From: Hydrogenophaga sp. PBL-H3
Lineage (GTDB): Bacteria; Pseudomonadota; Gammaproteobacteria; Burkholderiales; Burkholderiaceae_C
Direction of reading: 5' to 3'
Length of the DNA: 64,000 nt
Assembly: GCF_010104355.1 (NCBI RefSeq)
Contig: NZ_CP044972.1
Span: forward strand, 2,728,001-2,792,000
Both the position numbers and the translations under genes were made by a program. A model generated the notes under the pieces. It had not been told where the DNA came from and did no database searches. It saw only the letters and a list, made by a program, of their open reading frames with translations. This document shows positions 26,922 to 36,744 of the stretch, piece after piece; within the stretch, counting starts at the first letter, position 1; every line of letters begins with the position of its first letter.

Positions 26922-27746
26922 ATGGCCATGCTCAACTTTGAAAAGAAATACCGGGTTCGAGGCGGAACACTGGTTGGCGGCGACCTGTTCGATTTCTGGG
27001 TGGGTCCGTTCTACGTCGGCTTCTTTGGTGTCACAACGCTGTTCTTCGCGTTTCTCGGCACCGCCATGATTCTCTGGGGCGCTTCACAAGGCCCGACCTG
27101 GAATCTCTGGCAGATCAGCATCGCCCCCCCCGACCTGTCCTACGGCCTGCGCTTCGCGCCGCTGATGGAAGGCGGCCTGTGGCAGCTCATCACCGTGTGC
27201 GCCCTCGGCTCGTTTGTCTCGTGGGCGCTGCGTGAGGTGGAGATCTGCCGCAAGCTGGGCATGGGTTACCACGTGCCCTTCGCCTTCAGCGTGGCCATCC
27301 TGGCCTACTTCACCCTGGTGGTGATCCGCCCGGTGCTGCTGGGCGCCTGGGGGCACGGCTTCCCCTACGGCATCTTCAGCCACCTCGACTGGGTGTCCAA
27401 CGTGGGCTACCAGTACCTGCACTTCCACTACAACCCGGCCCACATGCTGGCGGTGAGCTTCTTCTTCGCCACCACCTTCGCGCTGTCGCTGCATGGCTCG
27501 CTGATCCTCTCGGCCACCAACCCGGCGGCGGGTGAAAAGGTCAAGTCGCCCGAGCACGAGGACACCTTCTTCCGCGACACCATCGGCTACTCCATCGGCA
27601 CGCTGGGCATCCACCGCCTGGGCTTGTTCCTGGCACTGGCCGCCGTGCTGTTCAGCGCCCTGTGCATCGTGATCAGCGGGCCGTTCTGGAGCCGTGGCTG
27701 GCCCGAGTGGTGGGGCTGGTGGCTGAACCTGCCGATCTGGTCCTGA
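26922..27746 (+). CDS. pufL: Photosynthetic reaction centre L subunit
   Basis: A 274-residue five-helix membrane protein that, with PufM, holds the special pair, pheophytin and quinones. It opens [17 protein letters not shown]. Bacteriochlorophyll and iron ligands are in the histidine-rich stretches [17 protein letters not shown] and SLHGSLILS, and [10 protein letters not shown] lies in the last helix. A strong AGGAGG site precedes the ATG. Length equals that of the family. Confidence 0.97.
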   Translation: MAMLNFEKKYRVRGGTLVGGDLFDFWVGPFYVGFFGVTTLFFAFLGTAMILWGASQGPTWNLWQISIAPPDLSYGLRFAPLMEGGLWQLITVCALGSFVSWALREVEICRKLGMGYHVPFAFSVAILAYFTLVVIRPVLLGAWGHGFPYGIFSHLDWVSNVGYQYLHFHYNPAHMLAVSFFFATTFALSLHGSLILSATNPAAGEKVKSPEHEDTFFRDTIGYSIGTLGIHRLGLFLALAAVLFSALCIVISGPFWSRGWPEWWGWWLNLPIWS

Positions 27747-27775
27747 GCGTCTCTGAACAAGAACAGGAGCACACC

Positions 27776-28750
27776 ATGCAATACCAAAACCTCTTCACCA
27801 CGGTGCAGGCCGTGGGACCGGTGCACCACGGCGTCGAGCTCGGCCACGGGCAGGACCCCCGCATCGGCGACAAGCCCTTCATCTTCCATTTGCTCGGCCG
27901 CCTGGGCAACGCGCAGATCGGTCCCATCTACCTCGGTGCCCTGGGGGTGGCCGCGCTGTTCTTCGGCGTGCTGGCCATCAACATCATGGGCATGAACATG
28001 CTGGCCTCGGTCAACTACGACCCGATCCAGTTCGTGCGCCAGCTGTTCTGGCTCTCGCTGGAGCCGCCAGCGGCCGGCGCAGGCCTGGGCCTGGCACCGC
28101 TGAACGAGGGCGGGTGGTGGCAGATCGCGGGCCTGTTCCTGACCGTCTCGGTGTTGCTGTGGTGGGCCCGCACCTACCGCCGTGCGCGCGCCCTGGGCAT
28201 GGGCACCCATGTGGCCTGGGCCTTCGCCGCGGCCATCTGGCTGTTTCTCGTGCTCGGCCTGATCCGCCCGGTGCTCATGGGTTCGTGGAGCGAGGCCGTG
28301 CCCTTCGGCATCTTCCCCCACCTCGACTGGACCGCCGCGTTCTCGCTGCGCTACGGCAACCTGTTCTACAACCCGTTCCACGCGCTCTCGATCGCCTTCC
28401 TGTACGGCTCCACGCTGCTGTTTGCCATGCACGGCGCCACCATCCTGGCGGTGAGCCGCTTCGGGGGTGAACGCGAGATCGAGCAGATCGTCGACCGGGG
28501 CACGGCCAGCGAGCGCGCAGCCCTGTTCTGGAGGTGGACCATGGGCTTCAACGCCACGATGGAGTCCATCCACCGCTGGGCCTGGTGGTTCGCCGTGCTG
28601 TGCCCGCTGGTGGGCGGCATCGGCATCCTGCTGACCGGCACGGTGGTGGACAACTGGTACCTCTGGGCGATCAAGCACGGCGTGGCACCGCCCTACCCCG
28701 ATGTGTTCCCCGCCGTGATGGACCCGGCACTCGCACCAGGAGCCAAGTGA
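27776..28750 (+). CDS. pufM: Photosynthetic reaction centre M subunit
   Basis: A 324-residue five-helix partner of PufL. It opens [15 protein letters not shown]; histidine ligands lie in [15 protein letters not shown] and [10 protein letters not shown], and [10 protein letters not shown] is in the final helix. The ATG at 27776 follows an AGGAG site. Its TGA overlaps the pufC ATG. The C-terminal extension ([17 protein letters not shown]) is of the kind seen in species that carry PufC. Confidence 0.97.
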   Translation: MQYQNLFTTVQAVGPVHHGVELGHGQDPRIGDKPFIFHLLGRLGNAQIGPIYLGALGVAALFFGVLAINIMGMNMLASVNYDPIQFVRQLFWLSLEPPAAGAGLGLAPLNEGGWWQIAGLFLTVSVLLWWARTYRRARALGMGTHVAWAFAAAIWLFLVLGLIRPVLMGSWSEAVPFGIFPHLDWTAAFSLRYGNLFYNPFHALSIAFLYGSTLLFAMHGATILAVSRFGGEREIEQIVDRGTASERAALFWRWTMGFNATMESIHRWAWWFAVLCPLVGGIGILLTGTVVDNWYLWAIKHGVAPPYPDVFPAVMDPALAPGAK

Positions 28751-29826
28751 TGAACACCTCCTTCTTCCAAAAACGGCTCTGGCTGGGCGTGCTGGCCCTG
28801 GGATCGCTCGTGCTGCTCAGCGGCTGCGAGCGCCCACCCAAGGAGACCGTGCAACACGGCTACCGCGGCACCGGCATGGTCCAGGTCTACAACCCGCGCA
28901 TCCAGGCCGATGTGTTCGACGCCAACCAGGTGCCCGCCGCGCAACCAGCGGCCAGCCCCGACGGTCCCAAGGCCGGTGCGATCTACCAGAACGTGAAGGT
29001 GCTGGGCGATCTCAGCGTGGGTGAGTTCACCCGCCTCATGGTCAACATGACGGCCTGGGTGGCGCCCGAGCAGGGTTGCAACTACTGCCACAACGGCGCC
29101 AATTTCGCCGACGACAGCCTCTACACCAAGGTGGTGGCCCGGCGCATGGTGCAGATGACGCAGCACATCAACACCGACTGGAAAACCCACGTGGCCGAGA
29201 CCGGCGTGACCTGCTACACCTGCCACCGCGGCAACCCGGTGCCCAAGGAGATCTGGTTCACCGCCGACAGCCAGCCCCACGGCTCCAACTTCATGGGCAA
29301 CAAGACCGGGCAGAACACGCCCGCAGCCAGCGTGAAGCTGGCTTCGCTGCCCTACGACCCGTTCACGTCCTACCTGCTGAAAGACGAGCCGATCCGCGTG
29401 AATGGCGCCAAGGCACTGCCCACCCAGGGAGTCCAGGGCGAGAGCATCCAGCGCACCGAGAAGACCTATGCGCTCATGACGCACATGTCGGCCTCGCTGG
29501 GGGTGAACTGCACCTACTGCCACAACACGCAGAACTTCGCCAAGTGGGACGGCGCACCGCCCCAGCGTGTGACGGCCTACCACGGCATCCGCATGGCGCG
29601 TGACCTGAACCTGGCCTACATGGAGCCACTGACCGATGTGTTCCCGAGCAACCGCAAGGGCGAGCTCGGCGATGTGCCCAAGCTGAACTGCGCCACCTGC
29701 CACCAGGGGGCATTCAAACCCCTGCTGGGTGCGCCGATGCTCAAGGACCACCCCGAGCTCGCGGCCTACCGGCCGTATGCGGCGGCACCGGCAGCAGCTC
29801 CGGCGGCCGAAGCGCCGAAACAGTGA
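28750..29826 (+). CDS. pufC: Reaction-centre tetraheme cytochrome c subunit
   Basis: A 358-residue periplasmic electron donor to the special pair. A lipoprotein signal ends in LLSGC (cysteine about residue 26). Four haem sites are present: CNYCH, CYTCH, CTYCH and CATCH, with methionine ligands in RLMVNMTAW- and YALMTHMSA-type helices. The tail is Ala/Pro-rich. Its need for covalent haem attachment links it to the ccm operon in this same window. Confidence 0.97.
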   Translation: MNTSFFQKRLWLGVLALGSLVLLSGCERPPKETVQHGYRGTGMVQVYNPRIQADVFDANQVPAAQPAASPDGPKAGAIYQNVKVLGDLSVGEFTRLMVNMTAWVAPEQGCNYCHNGANFADDSLYTKVVARRMVQMTQHINTDWKTHVAETGVTCYTCHRGNPVPKEIWFTADSQPHGSNFMGNKTGQNTPAASVKLASLPYDPFTSYLLKDEPIRVNGAKALPTQGVQGESIQRTEKTYALMTHMSASLGVNCTYCHNTQNFAKWDGAPPQRVTAYHGIRMARDLNLAYMEPLTDVFPSNRKGELGDVPKLNCATCHQGAFKPLLGAPMLKDHPELAAYRPYAAAPAAAPAAEAPKQ

Positions 29827-29869
29827 CCGGCGCGCCGGCAGCGTCCACGCACACCAGCCGGGGTCAGCG

Positions 29870-30829
29870 ATGCAGATTGTCCTGACCCAGCCGCGTGGAT
29901 TCTGTGCCGGCGTGCGGCGCGCCATCGACATCGTCGAGCGTGCGCTCAGCCTGCACGGCACCCCGGTGTACGTGTTCCACGAGATCGTCCACAACCAATG
30001 GGTGGTGGACGATCTTCGCTCAAAGGGCGCCGTGTTCGTCAACGACCTGGCCGAGGTGCCCAGCGGTGCGGTGCTGGTGTTCTCGGCCCACGGTGTGTCC
30101 AGCGCGGTGGTGGATCAGGCCGCGCGCCAGGGCCTGCACACGATTGACGCCACCTGCCCGCTGGTGAGCAAGGTACACCAGCAGGCTCAGCGCTTCGTGC
30201 GCCAGGGCCACACGCTGCTGATGATCGGACACGCCGGGCACGAAGAGGTGGTGGGCACCATGGGCCAGGTGAACACCGCCGTGCACCTGGTGAGCGAGGT
30301 GGCCGATGTGCACAAGCTCGACATTCCCCCACACACCCCGCTGGCCTATGTGACCCAGACCACCCTGAGCCTGGACGACACGCGCGAGATCATCGCGGCG
30401 CTCAAGGCGCGCTTTCCCCGCATCGTCGGCCCCGACCTGGAAGGCATCTGCTACGCCACCCAGAACCGCCAGATTGCCGTGCGCCGCCTCGCCGCCCAGG
30501 TCGACATGGTGCTGGTGGTGGGCGCGCGCAACAGCTCCAACTCCAACCGGCTGCGCGAAGTGGCCGAGCGCAGCGGCGTGCCCGCGCACCTGGTGCAGGA
30601 CGAAAACGACCTGAGGGCCGAATGGCTGCAGAGCGCGCCGCGCGTGGGCTTGACAGCCGGCGCGTCCACGCCCGAGCTGCTGGTGCAACGGGTGGTGAGC
30701 GCGCTGCAGGCCCAGGCCAGCGCCGCGCCGCTGCAGATCGTGCATCTGGCCGGAGCGCGCGAAGACGTCACCTTCCGCTTGCCGCCCGAACTCGGCGCCC
30801 CCCGCCTTCCGATGGCCCGCCATGGCTGA
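29870..30829 (+). CDS. ispH: 4-hydroxy-3-methylbut-2-enyl diphosphate reductase
   Basis: A 319-residue [4Fe-4S] enzyme at the last step of the MEP isoprenoid pathway, yielding IPP and DMAPP. Cluster cysteines are C12 (GFCAG), one in DATCPLV and one in EGICYAT; the substrate motifs HEIVHN and AHGVS are intact. It lies 43 bases after pufC and overlaps crtA by 8 bases. It thus appears to be co-transcribed with photosynthesis genes, supplying precursors for carotenoid and phytol; a second, housekeeping copy elsewhere is possible. Confidence 0.95.
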   Translation: MQIVLTQPRGFCAGVRRAIDIVERALSLHGTPVYVFHEIVHNQWVVDDLRSKGAVFVNDLAEVPSGAVLVFSAHGVSSAVVDQAARQGLHTIDATCPLVSKVHQQAQRFVRQGHTLLMIGHAGHEEVVGTMGQVNTAVHLVSEVADVHKLDIPPHTPLAYVTQTTLSLDDTREIIAALKARFPRIVGPDLEGICYATQNRQIAVRRLAAQVDMVLVVGARNSSNSNRLREVAERSGVPAHLVQDENDLRAEWLQSAPRVGLTAGASTPELLVQRVVSALQAQASAAPLQIVHLAGAREDVTFRLPPELGAPRLPMARHG

Positions 30830-31604
30830 GACCGCACCCGATGTGGTCACGCTCTCGGGGGTGGTGGTGGTGGTGCTCGTGAACTACCTGCGCGAACACC
30901 AGGCCTGGGGCTGGATGCGCATGGTGCAGGGCTCCGCGTCCCTCAAGGGCGTGCCGGGCGTGTGCTTCGCCAAGGTCATGGGCAGTGGCCACGGCGGTGG
31001 TTTCAGCATCCGCCCGAGCGCGAGCCACCAGGGTTTGATCGTGATGTTCGACCACGCCGACCAGGCCGAGGCGTTTCTGGCTGGCCCGATCGTGCAGTCC
31101 TACCGCCAGCGCGCTGCGCAGTTCTGGAGTGGCGTGATGGAGGTGCTCTCCTCGCGCGGCCAGTGGGACGGCGAAGCCTGGGGCCCGACACCGGCCACCC
31201 ACCTCAAGCCCGATCACGCGGTGCACGACGACGCGGGTGCGGCGCGGCCGCTGGCCGTGATCACGCGCGCCAGCATCCGCCCGGCCAAGGCCATGGCCTT
31301 CTGGCGCAACGCACCGGCCACCCAGGCGGCCATGCAGTCGGCCGCTGGCTGCACGCTGGCCATGGGCCTGGGCGAGGCACCGCTGGTGCGCCAGTGCACC
31401 TTCAGCCTCTGGAAAGACACGCCCTCCATGCTCGACTACGCGCACCAGGGCGCACACCAGGCCGCCATTGAAGCGGCCTACCGGCACAACTATTTTTCCG
31501 AATCGATGTTCGTGCGCATGCGCCTGCTGGAACACCACGGCCACTGGATCGCGCCCAACGCCATGAACACATCCGAGCCGGTCGACGGGCAAGCCCATGG
31601 CTGA
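30822..31604 (+). CDS. crtA: Spheroidene monooxygenase
   Basis: A 260-residue oxygenase that adds the 2-keto group to spheroidene to give spheroidenone when oxygen is present. Family segments include [37 protein letters not shown] and a late [15 protein letters not shown] and [10 protein letters not shown]. It overlaps ispH upstream and crtD downstream by 8 bases each, both junctions reading ATGGCTGA. Confidence 0.93.
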   Translation: MAETAPDVVTLSGVVVVVLVNYLREHQAWGWMRMVQGSASLKGVPGVCFAKVMGSGHGGGFSIRPSASHQGLIVMFDHADQAEAFLAGPIVQSYRQRAAQFWSGVMEVLSSRGQWDGEAWGPTPATHLKPDHAVHDDAGAARPLAVITRASIRPAKAMAFWRNAPATQAAMQSAAGCTLAMGLGEAPLVRQCTFSLWKDTPSMLDYAHQGAHQAAIEAAYRHNYFSESMFVRMRLLEHHGHWIAPNAMNTSEPVDGQAHG

Positions 31605-33132
31605 GCACAAGGTGGTCGTCATCGGCGCCGGCATGGGTGGTCTGGTGGCGGCGTTGCAACTGGCGCAGTGGGGGCTGGACGTGACCGTGGTCGAGGCCGC
31701 GGCCACCCCCGGCGGCAAGGTGCGCCAGCTGGTGGTGGACGGTGCCGCCATCGACAGTGGTCCCACCGTGTTCACCATGCGCTGGGTGTTCGACCAGATC
31801 CTTGAGTCGGTGGGCACGACGCTTGAAGCGGAGCTGCGCATCCGGGCGTTGCCGGTGCTGGCGCGGCACGCCTGGGACGATGGTTCGTCGCTGGACCTGT
31901 TTGCCGACCCGACCCGCTCGTTCGACGCGGTGGCGCAGTTCGCTGGCCTGGCGGAGGCGAAGCGTTTTCAGGGTTTCTGCGCGCAAGCAAAAGCCGCTTA
32001 CCGGGCGCTCGAAGGCCCCTACATCCGCAGCGCCTCGCCCAGCCTGCTGGGCATGTCGATGGGCCTGGGCCTGCGCGGCCTGGCCACGCTCGCAGCACTC
32101 GGCCCCACACGCAGCCTGTGGCACAGCCTGGGCCGGCATTTCACCGACCCGCGCCTGCGCCAGCTCTTCGCCCGCTACGCCACCTACACGGGATCGTCTC
32201 CCTGGGAAGCCCCGGCCACGCTGATGCTGATCGCGCAGGTGGAGCTCGACGGGGTGTGGGCCATTGACGGCGGGATGCACGCGCTGGCGCGCTGCCTGGA
32301 GCGCCTGGCGCGCGAGCGTGGCGCTGCGTTCCGTTACCAGAGCCCCTGCGAACGCATCGACGTCAAGAACGGCCGCGTGAGGGGTGTGCTGCTGGCCAGT
32401 GGCGAAACCCTGCGCGCCGACAGCGTGGTTTTCAACGGCGACGTGGCCGCGCTGCGCACCGGCCTGCTCGGTCACGCCGCGCGCCATGCCGTGAAACCCA
32501 AGGCGCCGCCGCGCTCGCTGTCGGCCATCACGTGGTCCATTCACGCGCGCACCAGCGGTCTTGCGCTGGACCGCCACAACGTGTTCTTCCGCAACGACTA
32601 CGCCAGCGAGTTCAACGACATCTTCCAACACGGTGAACTGCCGAAACAACCCACGGTGTACGTGTGCGCCCAGGACCGCGGCACCGACCTGCCCGCGCCC
32701 GCTGGCCGCGAGCGACTGCTGTGCCTGGTCAATGCGCCGGCCGCCGGGGATCTTCAAACCACCACACCCGAGGCGATCGAACAATGCGAGAACTCCAGCT
32801 TTGCCCTGCTGCGCCGCTGTGGACTTCGGATCGAGAGCGCCGAGCCCCCGTCGATGCGCACCACCCCGGCGGAATTTCACCGCCTCTTCCCGGCCACGGG
32901 GGGCGCCCTCTACGGGCAGGCGACCCACGGCTGGACCTCGGCCTTCGCGCGCTCCAGCGCCAGCACACCGGTCACGGGTCTTTTCCTGGCGGGGGGGAGC
33001 GTCCACCCGGGCCCGGGGGTCCCGATGGCGGCTCTTTCGGGCCAGCTGGCGGCCGCGGCCGTGATGGCCAGCCCCGCTTTGACCAGCTGGTCCCCTCGGG
33101 TGGCTACCTCTGGTGGTACGTCGATGCGCTGA
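31597..33132 (+). CDS. crtD: Carotenoid 3,4-desaturase CrtD
   Basis: A 511-residue FAD-dependent desaturase of the CrtI family acting on 1-hydroxy/methoxy-neurosporene. The dinucleotide-binding motif is VVIGAGMGGLVAAL near the N terminus, and the C-terminal flavin motif is GLFLAGGSVHPGPGVPMA. The Met/Gly-rich ending (TSGGTSMR) looks authentic. Its last 46 or more bases are shared with crtC in another frame. CrtI (phytoene desaturase) is the alternative, but neighbours and ending favour CrtD. Confidence 0.9.
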   Translation: MAEHKVVVIGAGMGGLVAALQLAQWGLDVTVVEAAATPGGKVRQLVVDGAAIDSGPTVFTMRWVFDQILESVGTTLEAELRIRALPVLARHAWDDGSSLDLFADPTRSFDAVAQFAGLAEAKRFQGFCAQAKAAYRALEGPYIRSASPSLLGMSMGLGLRGLATLAALGPTRSLWHSLGRHFTDPRLRQLFARYATYTGSSPWEAPATLMLIAQVELDGVWAIDGGMHALARCLERLARERGAAFRYQSPCERIDVKNGRVRGVLLASGETLRADSVVFNGDVAALRTGLLGHAARHAVKPKAPPRSLSAITWSIHARTSGLALDRHNVFFRNDYASEFNDIFQHGELPKQPTVYVCAQDRGTDLPAPAGRERLLCLVNAPAAGDLQTTTPEAIEQCENSSFALLRRCGLRIESAEPPSMRTTPAEFHRLFPATGGALYGQATHGWTSAFARSSASTPVTGLFLAGGSVHPGPGVPMAALSGQLAAAAVMASPALTSWSPRVATSGGTSMR

Positions 33133-33992
33133 GCGACGACGGCCGGTTCGGTCTGTCCATCATCGCGTTCGTGGGCAGCGTGTTCTCGCCCTACTACGCC
33201 TGGGCGCGCAAACGCGGCCCCACCCAGCCCGACAACTTCTGCGCGCTCAACGTGGCGCTCTACAGCGCCGGCGCGCGCCGCTGGTCCATGACCGAACGCG
33301 GCGCCGCGCACAACCAGCGCGACTCCAACCATTTCAAGATCGGTCCCAGCCAGCTCGAATGGCATGGCAATGCCCTGACCATGCACATCGATGAGGTGGG
33401 TGTGCCCATCCCCAGGCGCATCCGCGGCACGGTGACGCTGCGCACGGACCAGCTGTTCAACTTCAGCACCACGCTGGACGCCTCGGGTCGCCACCGCTGG
33501 GGGCCGATCGCGCCGCACGCCCGCGTGCAGGTGAAACTGCAGCACCCCGAACAGCGCTGGAGCGGCCACGCTTACCTGGACAGCAACGAAGGGGACGAGC
33601 CGGTGGAAAACGCGTTCACCGAATGGGACTGGTCGCGCAGTGCCATGCGCGACGGCAGCACCGCCGTGCTCTACGACGTGGAGCCGGGCAAAGCAAACGG
33701 CCGACTGCTCGCGCTGCGTTTCGGGCGCCACGGCAGCGTGCAGCCGTTTGAAGCACCACCGCAGCAGGCACTGCCCCGCACCGCATGGCGCATCGAGCGC
33801 CGCATGCGCAGCGACTCCAGCGTGCTCGTGACCCAGCAGCTGGAAGACACGCCGTTCTACCAGCGCGCCATGCTCAAGAGCACCCTGCTCGGCGAGAGCG
33901 TGATGAGCTTTCACGAGACGCTGCACGTGCCCCGTCTGGTCTCGCCGCTGGTGCAGGCCATGCTGCCCTGGCGCATGCCGCGACGGGGCTGA
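33087..33992 (+). CDS. crtC: Acyclic carotenoid 1,2-hydratase CrtC (start uncertain)
   Basis: CrtC adds water to the 1,2 double bond of neurosporene or lycopene. The conserved part begins at GGYLWWYVDALSDDGR and runs through FVGSVFSPYYAWARK, TMHIDEVGVP and WSGHGYLDSN-like WSGHAYLDSNEGDEPVE to the end. No ATG, GTG or TTG occurs in frame within some 90 codons upstream of this conserved part; the listed start is a CTG at 33087. The nearest ordinary start, GTG at 33171, would remove the conserved first 28 residues. The frame remains open far back into crtD, so a -1 frameshift from crtD is also possible. Confidence 0.8.
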   Translation: MVPSGGYLWWYVDALSDDGRFGLSIIAFVGSVFSPYYAWARKRGPTQPDNFCALNVALYSAGARRWSMTERGAAHNQRDSNHFKIGPSQLEWHGNALTMHIDEVGVPIPRRIRGTVTLRTDQLFNFSTTLDASGRHRWGPIAPHARVQVKLQHPEQRWSGHAYLDSNEGDEPVENAFTEWDWSRSAMRDGSTAVLYDVEPGKANGRLLALRFGRHGSVQPFEAPPQQALPRTAWRIERRMRSDSSVLVTQQLEDTPFYQRAMLKSTLLGESVMSFHETLHVPRLVSPLVQAMLPWRMPRRG

Positions 33993-33997
33993 AGACG

Positions 33998-34876
33998 CTA
34001 CCCCAGCAAAGCCGCCAACCCGCCCTCGGCCTCGAAGCGCTGGTTGCGGTAGGTCAGCCGGGTGGGGCCAGACCACACGCGCTGCGCGATGCTGTGCGCC
34101 GGATCGCCTGGGTAGCAGATCACGCGCACGCCGTCCTGGTCGAACGGCTCGGGCTCGATCAGCGCAGGTGGGCGGCTGCGCGCCGTTGCCATCACCTCGG
34201 CAGCGCTGCGCAGGTGGCTGAGGTGGCTCAGGCTCATGATCTGCGGCGGCGCCAGATCGATCTCGCCCGCCCAGCAGCGCTCCAGCCCCAGGCGCGGCGC
34301 CAGCCACACGGCTTCGGTGGCCTCGAAGGTGCAATGCTCGGCCTCTTGCCCCAGCGGCGCGGCAGCCACGAAGAAGCGCGTGTCAAAGCGCTTGTTGGTC
34401 ACCGAGGGCACGCGCGGCGTGACCCAGCGCGACCAGGGCAGCACGCTGGCCGTGGACACCGGGCAACCGAGTTGATGCAGGGCGTCAGCAAAGCCGGTGC
34501 CCGCGGCGGTGAGCTCGCGCACACGCTGCACGAGGTCTGTGCGATGCACCTGGCCCAGCAGCAGGCCGCATTCTTCAAACGTTTCGCGCAGGGCCGCCAC
34601 ATGCAGGCCCAGGGCGGTGTCGGCGTCCAGCCCGGGCTCGTTCAAACCCAGAGCGCAATCGTGTGGCGAGCGGTCGAGTGAGGTTGGGTCCACCTGGCGG
34701 TCGGCGGCATCGAGCTTGCCACCGGGAAACACATGCACACCGCCGAGCACACCCGAGTTGCCGTGCCGGCGCACCAGCAGCACCTCCAGCCCGGTGGGTC
34801 CGTCGCGCACCACCATGACGGTGGCCGAGGGCACGGGCGGTGTGTGAACGGTGTCTGAATTGATCGTGAGGGCCAT
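33998..34876 (-). CDS. NUDIX hydrolase (NUDT19-like)
   Basis: A 292-residue NUDIX protein. The Nudix box is split as in NUDT19-type enzymes: GGKLDAADR is followed by an insert of about 35 residues, then RETFEECGLLLG with the metal-binding glutamates. Such enzymes cleave nucleoside diphosphate derivatives, often CoA; the substrate here is unknown. The ATG at 34876 (MALTINSDTVHT) was chosen over a longer frame with no family character. It converges on crtC with 5 bases between the stops. Confidence 0.82.
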   Translation of the reverse strand: MALTINSDTVHTPPVPSATVMVVRDGPTGLEVLLVRRHGNSGVLGGVHVFPGGKLDAADRQVDPTSLDRSPHDCALGLNEPGLDADTALGLHVAALRETFEECGLLLGQVHRTDLVQRVRELTAAGTGFADALHQLGCPVSTASVLPWSRWVTPRVPSVTNKRFDTRFFVAAAPLGQEAEHCTFEATEAVWLAPRLGLERCWAGEIDLAPPQIMSLSHLSHLRSAAEVMATARSRPPALIEPEPFDQDGVRVICYPGDPAHSIAQRVWSGPTRLTYRNQRFEAEGGLAALLG

Positions 34877-35093
34877 GCACGGATTGTCGGCGAGGGTCCG
34901 CCCAACGGCTGTCGCGGCGGGTGCCGCCATGAAGGCCCGGATCGCACCGCGTGCCTCCGCGGGTTAACCCACCTTAAGAAAGTGTTCTTTTGCGGGCGAT
35001 GTTGAATCCAATCGCGAACTTGCCTCGTATCCAGTGTGTCCCGCTCGAAAAGCCAGGCCCTCTGGCTCCTTCCAACCCCTTCAAGGATCTCTC

Positions 35094-35510
35094 ATGAAAA
35101 ACACCCGCACTTCCGTCATCGCCCTCGCCCTGTTTGCAATCAGCGCCGGTTCGACATTCGCCGCCGACATGGCCCCCAAGACCCGCGACCAGGTGCGCGC
35201 CGAACTGGTGCAAGCCCAGCGCGACGGCACCCTGATCGCTGACGGTCAGACCGGCGCCACCTTCCGCGATGTGTTCCCGGGCAGCTACATGCAGCCTGCG
35301 GTGACCAGCACCACCACGCGCGAACAGGTGCGCGCCGACCTGATCCAAGCCCGGCGCGACGGCACCCTGATCGCCGACGGCCAGACCGGCGCCACCTTCC
35401 GTGACCTGTCTCCCCAGCGCTACCCCACGAACAACATGCAGGCCATGGGTGTCAACAACGGAACGACCGTGGGCATGGGCCAGAGCAGCAGCGCGATGAA
35501 GTCGAACTGA
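35094..35510 (+). CDS. Exported DUF4148 protein with two tandem repeats
   Basis: A 138-residue secreted protein. A signal peptide (MKNTRTSVIALALFAISAG, cut after TFAA) is followed by two near-identical copies of about 34 residues: TRDQVRAELVQAQRDG... and TREQVRADLIQARRDG..., each with TLIADGQTGATFRD. DUF4148 proteins are common in Burkholderiales, with no known function. A strong terminator follows. The 217 bases before it hold the palindromes GGTTAACC and AAGAA-N4-TTCTT. Confidence 0.85.
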   Translation: MKNTRTSVIALALFAISAGSTFAADMAPKTRDQVRAELVQAQRDGTLIADGQTGATFRDVFPGSYMQPAVTSTTTREQVRADLIQARRDGTLIADGQTGATFRDLSPQRYPTNNMQAMGVNNGTTVGMGQSSSAMKSN

Positions 35511-35527
35511 TCGACCGGGTTGCCTGT

Positions 35528-35560
35528 CCCCCGGGGCTGCTGGTCGGCCCCGGGGGTTTT
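35528..35560 (+). terminator. Rho-independent terminator after the DUF4148 gene
   Basis: CCCCCGGGGC and GCCCCGGGGG form a 10-bp GC stem with a nine-base loop, followed by TTTTGCTTT. It sits 18 bases past the DUF4148 stop and just before the bciA stop, so it may also serve the opposite strand. Confidence 0.88.
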
Positions 35561-35583
35561 GCTTTGTGTGATCGGCGCGGTGC

Positions 35584-36603
35584 TCAGAACACCGCGTGAT
35601 CGCCCCGCTCGGGCGCAGCGGCACCGCTCAGCACGTCAGCGTAAAAATCGAACAGCGTCTGGCTGCCGGTGGACGGCGTGGCGGCCGCGTCGTACCGGCC
35701 CGTGGCGGGATCGAGCACCAGCATGGATTCGGTGGCGTAGTAGCGCCCGATGCGCGCGAGCTCGGCCTTCTCGGCCAGTGTGGGCACCACGCGCCCGGCC
35801 ACACCGAGCACGGCGATGATCACGTCGAGCAGGCGCACCGGCACGCGCTTGAAACGGGGCGGACGACCAAGCAGGGCAAACAGGTGCTCACCCTGCTGGC
35901 GCGGCGTGATGGCCTCGCCCGGTCCGCCGATGGGCAGCACCCGGTTGTGGCGGCTCACATCGCTCAGGCAGTCGGCCAGAAAGGCGCCCAGGTCGTCGTC
36001 GCTGATGGGCTTGCATGCGGTGGCCTGCCCGTCGCCGAACACCAGGAACGGCTTGCCCTGGCGCACCCGCTCGATCTGCCCCGACAAGGATTTGAAGAAC
36101 GCGGTGGGCCGAACGATGGAATAGGTCAGACCCGATTCGACGAGCACCTTTTCGAACGCCAGCTTGGCCTGCTGAAAGGCCAGCAGGGGTTTCTGCACGC
36201 AGATGGCCGAGAGCAGCACCACCTGCGAGACACCGGCCTGGCGCGCGGCATCAAGCGCGTGCACGTTCGCCTGGTGGTCAATCGCCCACGCGTCCCTGGG
36301 CACACCGGTGCGCGAGGCCAGGCAAGACACCAGCGCATCAAAACGCTCACCCCGAAAACCATCACGCGCCAGCGACACGGGGTCTTGCACATCACCCAGG
36401 CGCACGGTCGCACCCGGCAGCAGGCGGGCGGTGTCGTTGCCCTGAAGCACGCCACCCACCCCCGCGCGCGGCCGCACGAAACACACCACCTCGTGCCCCC
36501 GCGCCACCAGGGCGAGCACGGTGGCCTGGCCGATGGTGCCGGTGGCGCCGAGCATGAAGATGCGCCGCGGTGATTCAGGCGTGTCGAAAGAATGGCTTGG
36601 CAT
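35584..36603 (-). CDS. bciA: Divinyl chlorophyllide a 8-vinyl-reductase
   Basis: A 339-residue NADPH-dependent reductase of the atypical SDR/NmrA fold, which reduces the C8 vinyl group during bacteriochlorophyll synthesis. The nucleotide motif is MLGATGTIGQATV, and the segment SIVRPTAFFKSLSGQIERV with KPFLVFGDGQATACKPISDDDLGAF is the hallmark of plant DVR and bacterial BciA. I chose the ATG at 36603, eight bases after an AGGA site; two in-frame starts upstream are less likely. It is the last photosynthesis gene in the window, separated from crtC by two unrelated genes. Confidence 0.9.
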   Translation of the reverse strand: MPSHSFDTPESPRRIFMLGATGTIGQATVLALVARGHEVVCFVRPRAGVGGVLQGNDTARLLPGATVRLGDVQDPVSLARDGFRGERFDALVSCLASRTGVPRDAWAIDHQANVHALDAARQAGVSQVVLLSAICVQKPLLAFQQAKLAFEKVLVESGLTYSIVRPTAFFKSLSGQIERVRQGKPFLVFGDGQATACKPISDDDLGAFLADCLSDVSRHNRVLPIGGPGEAITPRQQGEHLFALLGRPPRFKRVPVRLLDVIIAVLGVAGRVVPTLAEKAELARIGRYYATESMLVLDPATGRYDAAATPSTGSQTLFDFYADVLSGAAAPERGDHAVF

Positions 36604-36664
36604 GGATCTGTTCCTGGTGAGCGCGAATCCGAGTCTGACGACCGACATATCCAGTGCATCAGGA

Positions 36665-36679
36665 GACTCTTTAAGAGTC
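36665..36679. promoter_or_regulatory. Palindrome upstream of the Fic gene
   Basis: GACTCTT-T-AAGAGTC, a perfect 7-bp inverted repeat in the 141-base gap between bciA and fic. Right beside it TTCAAAGTCGCA (36683-36694) recurs at 36750-36761 within the first codons of fic. These could be operator sites for an unknown regulator of either gene. Confidence 0.45.
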
Positions 36680-36744
36680 GCATTCAAAGTCGCAATATAT
36701 CTCGCAGTATTTGAACAATTTCATTTGAAAGCATAGACTTGGAC

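Noticed and set aside
32664-33086. Extended N terminus of CrtC reading back into crtD
   Set aside because: The translated extension is Arg/Pro/Gly-rich and lies fully inside conserved crtD codons; it is not a normal CrtC N terminus, though frameshifted reading remains possible.
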